NCBI GenBank assembly: GCA_010094045.1
Contig: ML986816.1
Coordinates: 28,605-52,464 of the forward strand
Direction: 5' to 3'
DNA from: Lojkania enalia
Taxonomy: Eukaryota > Ascomycota > Dothideomycetes > Pleosporales
Length of the DNA stretch: 23,860 nucleotides
The translations under genes were made by a program, and so were the position numbers. Within the stretch, counting starts at the first letter, position 1; each line of letters begins with the position of its first letter. The notes under the pieces are model-generated. The model was given only the letters and a program-made list of their open reading frames with translations, was not told the origin of the DNA and did not search any database. This document shows positions 20,001 through 23,860 of this stretch, one piece after another.

Positions 20001-20506
20001 TTAATATTTTTAAGCTTTAAGCTATTAATAGTTTTAAGTAGCTACTTTATATTATCTAGGTTTATATAGCTCTAGATTTTATAAGCTTTTTATAAGGTAA
20101 TCTCTTATTCTTAAATTAGTTATAAGTTTTAGAAAAAGAATATAGTAGTATAGGCTATTAAAAAAGCTGTTTATACCTCGTCTATATACTTAAAGAAAGT
20201 AAGTATCTTATTAATCTCAGGAATATAGGCAATTTTACTATCGTCCTTAATACGTAGTAACTTCTAATAAAAACTATAGTAGTATAGTTCTTTTAATTAA
20301 AGCTAGTTTAGAGAAATAATAGAAATATAGAGATTTAAGTAGTATAGTACTTCTATAAAGTATATATCTATAGTACTACTATTAATTAGAGAAATATAAA
20401 GCTATATTATACCTTTATCTTCTACTCTAGTAAGACTACTACCTATCTTTATATATCCTATACTAGATTATCCTATTAAGATAAACTTAGTTCTATTAAT
20501 GTATTC
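17064..20506 (-). pseudogene. copia-1 pol relic: protease, integrase, RT, RNase H
   Basis: Read on the - strand from 20,506: YINRTKFILIG and IYFIEVLYYLNLYISIISL (copia protease and the 'VLYVP.L..NLLS' block, about 20,500-20,280), DSKIAYIPEINK (about 20,245-20,210), an integrase-sized stretch to about 19,250 with no clear catalytic motif left, then the RT with LVNAFKLEYN*VNIIIAFLN (about 18,430-18,370; 'AFNLE..Q.DV..AFLN'), and RNase H with DCKLIARYLFKLFRRIIYY (17,580-17,524; 'D..STSGY.F.L.G..ISW') followed by IIEVKYIAIIYAA ('TEAEY.A...A'), ending at the polypurine run. Domain order PR-INT-RT-RH is that of Ty1/copia. The 5' part (LTR, gag, protease start) is at 6,764-9,418. Stops are dense. 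Confidence 0.82.
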
Positions 20507-21413
20507 TACTATCGAAGCGGCTAAACTATCGAAGCGGCTACTTTTTCTTAGTACTATAAACACTACGTACGAACTATAATAAATCTATAATATAACCTTC
20601 TATTAATTTAATAAGAAGGTAGAATTAAGCTTACCTTATAAGCGTATAAATTAGACTAGTTTAAGAGCGTACAACGCACTACTATAACTTTTAATATATA
20701 ATATTAATAACTCTCTACTCGACTTTATAGAATCGCGTTTCGCTCTTATATATAACTAAATTACTAGAAGCTTATAGTAACCGAAGAATAAACAATTATA
20801 TAATATATTCTTAACCTTAATTCGCGAGGATTTACGCCCCCCGGCTATATAAGGTAGTAGATATAGTAGATAAACTATTAGACGTACGTAGTAAAATATC
20901 TATAAGAAAGAATTAGCTTAAACAATTTATAGCGTGTATAAACGAGCTTAAAACAGCCTTTAATTAAGTAAAAGATTGCTAAAGAATAAAATAAGAGAAT
21001 CTAGAGGTTATTAATGCGTAATTTAAGCTCGTATAGAATATAATTATAAAATATAGTATATATAATAATAATATCTACAACTTTAATAAGATAGGCTTTT
21101 AGATAGGTATTATTAGTACTATAAAGGTTATTATAAGTTTAGAATATTATATAAGGCCTACTCTTATATAGCTAGATAATTATAAGTAGATTATAATTAT
21201 TTAAAGTATCTATACTGCTGTGTATATAACTCTACTATTTATTATCTATAAAAAACGCGTCTATATCTTTATATAGTATAAAGAAGTAGGTATACTATAC
21301 AATTGGAAAATTTCAGTCTCTAAGAACGGCTAAATAAATAATACGTTTAGTTTTAAATAGCTAAAGTACTTTAATAAGTATATAAAGATATATTAGGTAG
21401 GATTAGACTAGTA
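20507..21413 (+). mobile_element. Family-3 pogo element, 5' half
   Basis: Left end 20,509-20,550 is a terminal repeat with a doubled 18-bp core (actatcgaagcggctaaa, actatcgaagcggctact) equal to the one at 9,419-9,460. The + strand then reads a DNA-binding region (about 20,640-20,800), the NLNSRGFTPP linker (about 20,817-20,845) and the first half of the DDE core: YNFNKIGF (21,076-21,099, Asp as Asn), IISTIKVIISLEYY (about 21,110-21,150), LDNYK and a tryptophan/Lys-rich LKYFNKYIKIY (about 21,363-21,394). It stops where the G-rich tract begins. The other half of the transposase starts almost exactly at the following residue in the - strand relic ending at 10,375. The two halves total about 1.86 kb. 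Confidence 0.8.
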
Positions 21414-21555
21414 GATAGGTATAGGTTAGGTTAGAGTTAGAGTCTTACGTAAGTAGGGTAGAGTTAAGGTTAGGGTTTTACTAATTAGCCTAGAGTATAA
21501 GTAGGGTTAGGATAACTGCTTAGTAATAGGGTATAAGTTAAGGTAGGGTTATATA
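21414..21555. repeat. G-rich TTAGGG-like tract at right inversion junction
   Basis: About 140 bp whose + strand is rich in ggttag, gagttag, gtagggtagag, aaggttagggtttt and gtagggttagg, with few C. It is strongly strand-asymmetric compared with its surroundings and begins at the cut end of the family-3 element. No fixed period is visible. It shares a core with 10,393-10,466 in the same orientation. The motif contains no CpA or TpG, so RIP would not erode it. Confidence 0.65.
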
Positions 21556-21599
21556 GACTAGATTTCCTTAGAATCTAACTAATTAGTATACTTTAGAAA

Positions 21600-23860
21600 G
21601 TAGCTTAATAAGAGTATATATAGTATAATATTCTAGAGCTTTATTATAGCTATTTATTATAAATTGGGCTAATCTCGCTTTATTAGATTCTAGGGTAATA
21701 TACTATAGTATATCGCAGACTATAGTAGTATACTCTTTAACTATTAATCTTATATAGCTTAATCTAATATAATAATATATTTATAATAGTAATTTATTAT
21801 ATAAACTGTAGAGGTTTATAAATTTCTTAACAAATATACTTTCGCGGCAGCTTCTTATTAGTAGTAGTATTAGGATTAATATTCTTCTAGTTAATCTTCT
21901 AGTTAATCTCTAGTTCTTTATTATATACCTAGGCTAGAAGTTTAAAGAGATCCGTAACCTTATTAGTACTATAAAAAGGGCTTAGTTTACTAGTATTTTA
22001 GACTTCTATAGCTTAGTATACCTCTTTAGTATAATAGTTCTCTCTACTTATTATATATTTTAGAAATATAATATCCTAGATTCTCTATATAGTAAGATAA
22101 TATCTTCTATCTTTAATTATATTCCTAGTAGTATTAAAAACCTGCTTAATACTAACTTCTATAATCTATATTAGGAGAATATTCTTTATAACCTAAGCAA
22201 GCTGTAGATACTAATATTTATTTACTCTCTACCAGCCTAATATATTAAAGTTATAACCTCGAATAGGAGGTATATTTAGATAACTTTCTCCTTTTTAATA
22301 AGTTAGTCCTTTCTCTTCTTCCTCTAACTCTCCCTCTCTCTCTCCCTCTCCTACGTTATTTAGATCCTGGTCTAAGAAACTTAAAGAGCTACTTAAGGAT
22401 AAATATTATAGAGATGGTTTATAAAACTACTTATTACTTTATATCTATTAAGGTTAGGGTATTATAGATAAAGTATAGTCTAGTATATTCTTATTATAGC
22501 GATTAAGATATTTAAGGAATTATTAGTAATAGATTTCCCTATATTAAGGGTCTCAAGTCTTATCCTATAGTTATAGTTAAAAGCTAATATAATAAATAGC
22601 TGTAATAAAAGTACCTTATATACTATAAGCTTTTAGAATAGATCTAAAATTATTATATAGTTAAATAAGGAACTATACTTTACATCTATTTTTAAGTAGT
22701 ATTTACTTAATTTAAATCAACCCTTCTCTACTACAGCTCTTACTACTATTAGCTAATCTAAGTTACTCTCTATATTTTTAGCTAGATCTCTATTTATATT
22801 ATCTAGAAAATTAAAGAGCCTATTATATATTTACTAAATATATTAGATCTAAGGTTTTATATTCTTGCTAAGTACTTTAATTACCCTTTTAGAATTGCCG
22901 AGCAGGTTTATAATTAATATTAAGTAATACTATTTAGTAGTAGATAGTTAAAATTACTAGAGATTATAGAAATCTACCTCAGTATTCTTATTATTATTAG
23001 ATCTCCGAGTAGGGATCTTTAAGTTAATTTTATATTAAAGCTAGTTATTAATATATTATTTAAAGCCTACTACTCAGTTATATATATTAAATATCGAATT
23101 CTATTAAGTTAAGATATCTCTTATTATAGACAGCTAGTATTTAGGTGGTAGGGAGCTCTATAAAGTAATAAAATACTTATAGTACTATAGTAATCGATTA
23201 ATTACTTTATAAATAGCTTAAATCTAACTAGAAATTAGTATATAATAACTATAATAACTAACTATAATAAAAAGCTATACCTTATAAAGAGAATTTAGAA
23301 TAGAAATCTATATCCGGATCTTATTTATATTATGTTACTATAAAGTTCCTCTATCTCCTATCTCTTTAGGGGGTGCGAGCTTAAGATAGTAAATAATTTC
23401 CTAAATAATAAGATTGATAATATAAGTAAAGTATAGAATTGTATTCTCCTCGTAGTTCTATTTAATACTATTTTTATATAGTTTCTCTTATATTATATAT
23501 ATAAGTATACTATTATTAGTAGCGTTGTTATAAGTAGCTACTAGTAATTATTATTATATATTTATATTTAATAGAATATATAGTACTTCTATTACTATAG
23601 AAGTACTAGTATAGCTTCCTTGAATAGAGATAAAATTAAGTAGTCTTTCGTAGAACTTCTAGTCCTAATTAATATAATACTCTTTTACTATAAGAAAACT
23701 AAGGTAGTTCTTTATAGACTAAGTATTAAACGCGATTAATATCTTTATACTTTAGCTAAGGTTATATAAAAGAGAGGATTAAGCTACTATAACTTTATAC
23801 TTAAATAGCCCTATAAAACTAAATCGGCTAATTAATATAATACCTGGTTAGAAGAACTAA
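21600..23860 (-). pseudogene. hAT-family transposase relic, N-terminus beyond window
   Basis: On the - strand the central and C-terminal parts of a hAT transposase can be read. Signposts: SSLFNYIIILDLFQKL (Q is TAG; about 22,680-22,625; the 'Y..A.ILDP..K' block), an Arg/Glu-rich linker encoded by a C/T-rich stretch (22,352-22,308), then the hAT dimerisation domain: FNILGWQRVNK (about 22,250-22,219; 'WW..N...YP.LA..A'), NILLIQIIEVSIKQVFNTT (about 22,190-22,130; 'LSIP.S....ERVFS.A') and IIKDRRYYLTI with DIIFLKYII (about 22,125-22,060; 'R.RL......ML.K'). It probably ends near 21,850. Upstream of 22,700 the frame continues with fewer landmarks to the window edge. Gln and Trp codons are now stops. 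No TIR or 8-bp duplication was identified. Confidence 0.75.
22308..22355. repeat. Pyrimidine-rich low-complexity tract
   Basis: A C/T run (cctctaactctccctctctc… tccctctccta) on the + strand. It lacks CA/TG and so escaped RIP, and stands out against the AT background. On the - strand it encodes the charged Arg/Glu linker of the hAT relic. Confidence 0.85.

Noticed and set aside
21414..21555. A true telomere or telomere fusion
   Set aside because: The TTAGGG-like motifs are imperfect and aperiodic, and the two tracts are not head to head in the present arrangement. Only a telomere-like description is supported.
1..23860. Open frames that appear where TGA is absent and the sequence is low in stops over short spans
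   Set aside because: The composition removes TGA and concentrates stops as TAG/TAA. Frames that look open either lie within transposon relics or show no family pattern, so I did not list any as genes.
1..23860. A naturally AT-rich genome such as an apicomplexan, mycoplasma or mitochondrial DNA
   Set aside because: Selective loss of CA/TG with CG retained, and fungal Fot1/pogo, copia and hAT relics, point to RIP in a filamentous ascomycete.

Overview
The window is a block of dead, nested transposable elements from a filamentous ascomycete (Pezizomycotina-type) genome. The main evidence is base composition. On both strands CA and TG dinucleotides are almost absent while TA is in great excess and CG is still common. 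This is the pattern left by repeat-induced point mutation (RIP, C to T mainly at CpA). Stops inside the old reading frames are nearly all TAG or TAA, which replace CAG, CAA or TGG codons. I see no intact protein gene, tRNA or rRNA. Everything that can be identified is a relic of a pogo/Fot1-type DNA transposon, a Ty1/copia retrotransposon or a hAT transposon.

Layout. 1-725: unassigned AT-rich sequence. 725-1260: C-terminus of a Fot1/pogo transposase (+). 1318-2812: Fot1/pogo copy A (-). 2813-4553: copy B (+). 4555-4755: N-terminal fragment of a third pogo family. 4760-5380: part of a copia gag (copia-3). 5381-6763: 5' part of pogo copy C. 6764-8038: LTR and gag of copia-1. 8039-9207: copy D, an internally deleted pogo element with both ends. 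9208-9418: gag/protease of copia-1. 9419-10375: 3' half of a family-3 pogo element (-). 10393-10466: G-rich tract. 10470-12314: full-length pogo copy E (-). 12315-14000: reverse transcriptase and RNase H of copia-2 (+). 14012-14612: two LTR-like segments and a 115-bp tandem duplication. 14620-16326: rest of copia-3 gag plus protease and pre-integrase region (-). 16327-16923: 3' part of copy C (-). 16924-17063: LTR of copia-1 (-). 17064-20506: pol of copia-1 (-). 20507-21413: 5' half of the family-3 element (+). 21414-21555: second G-rich tract. About 21600-23860: hAT transposase (-), running off the window edge.

Main inference. The pieces form one nested insertion that an inversion later cut. 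Turning the segment from about 10,380 to about 21,414 around restores four objects at once: the family-3 pogo element, copia-1 with matching 5-bp target duplications (ctata) beside its two LTRs, pogo copy C, and the gag frame of copia-3 that C interrupted. The implied order is: copia-3, then pogo C into its gag, then copia-1 into C, then D and the family-3 element into copia-1, then the inversion inside the family-3 element. RIP has affected all of these layers. Both inversion junctions carry G-rich, TTAGGG-like sequence in the same orientation. No working gene system is present; the interest lies in the rearrangement history and in how RIP has rewritten conserved codons.
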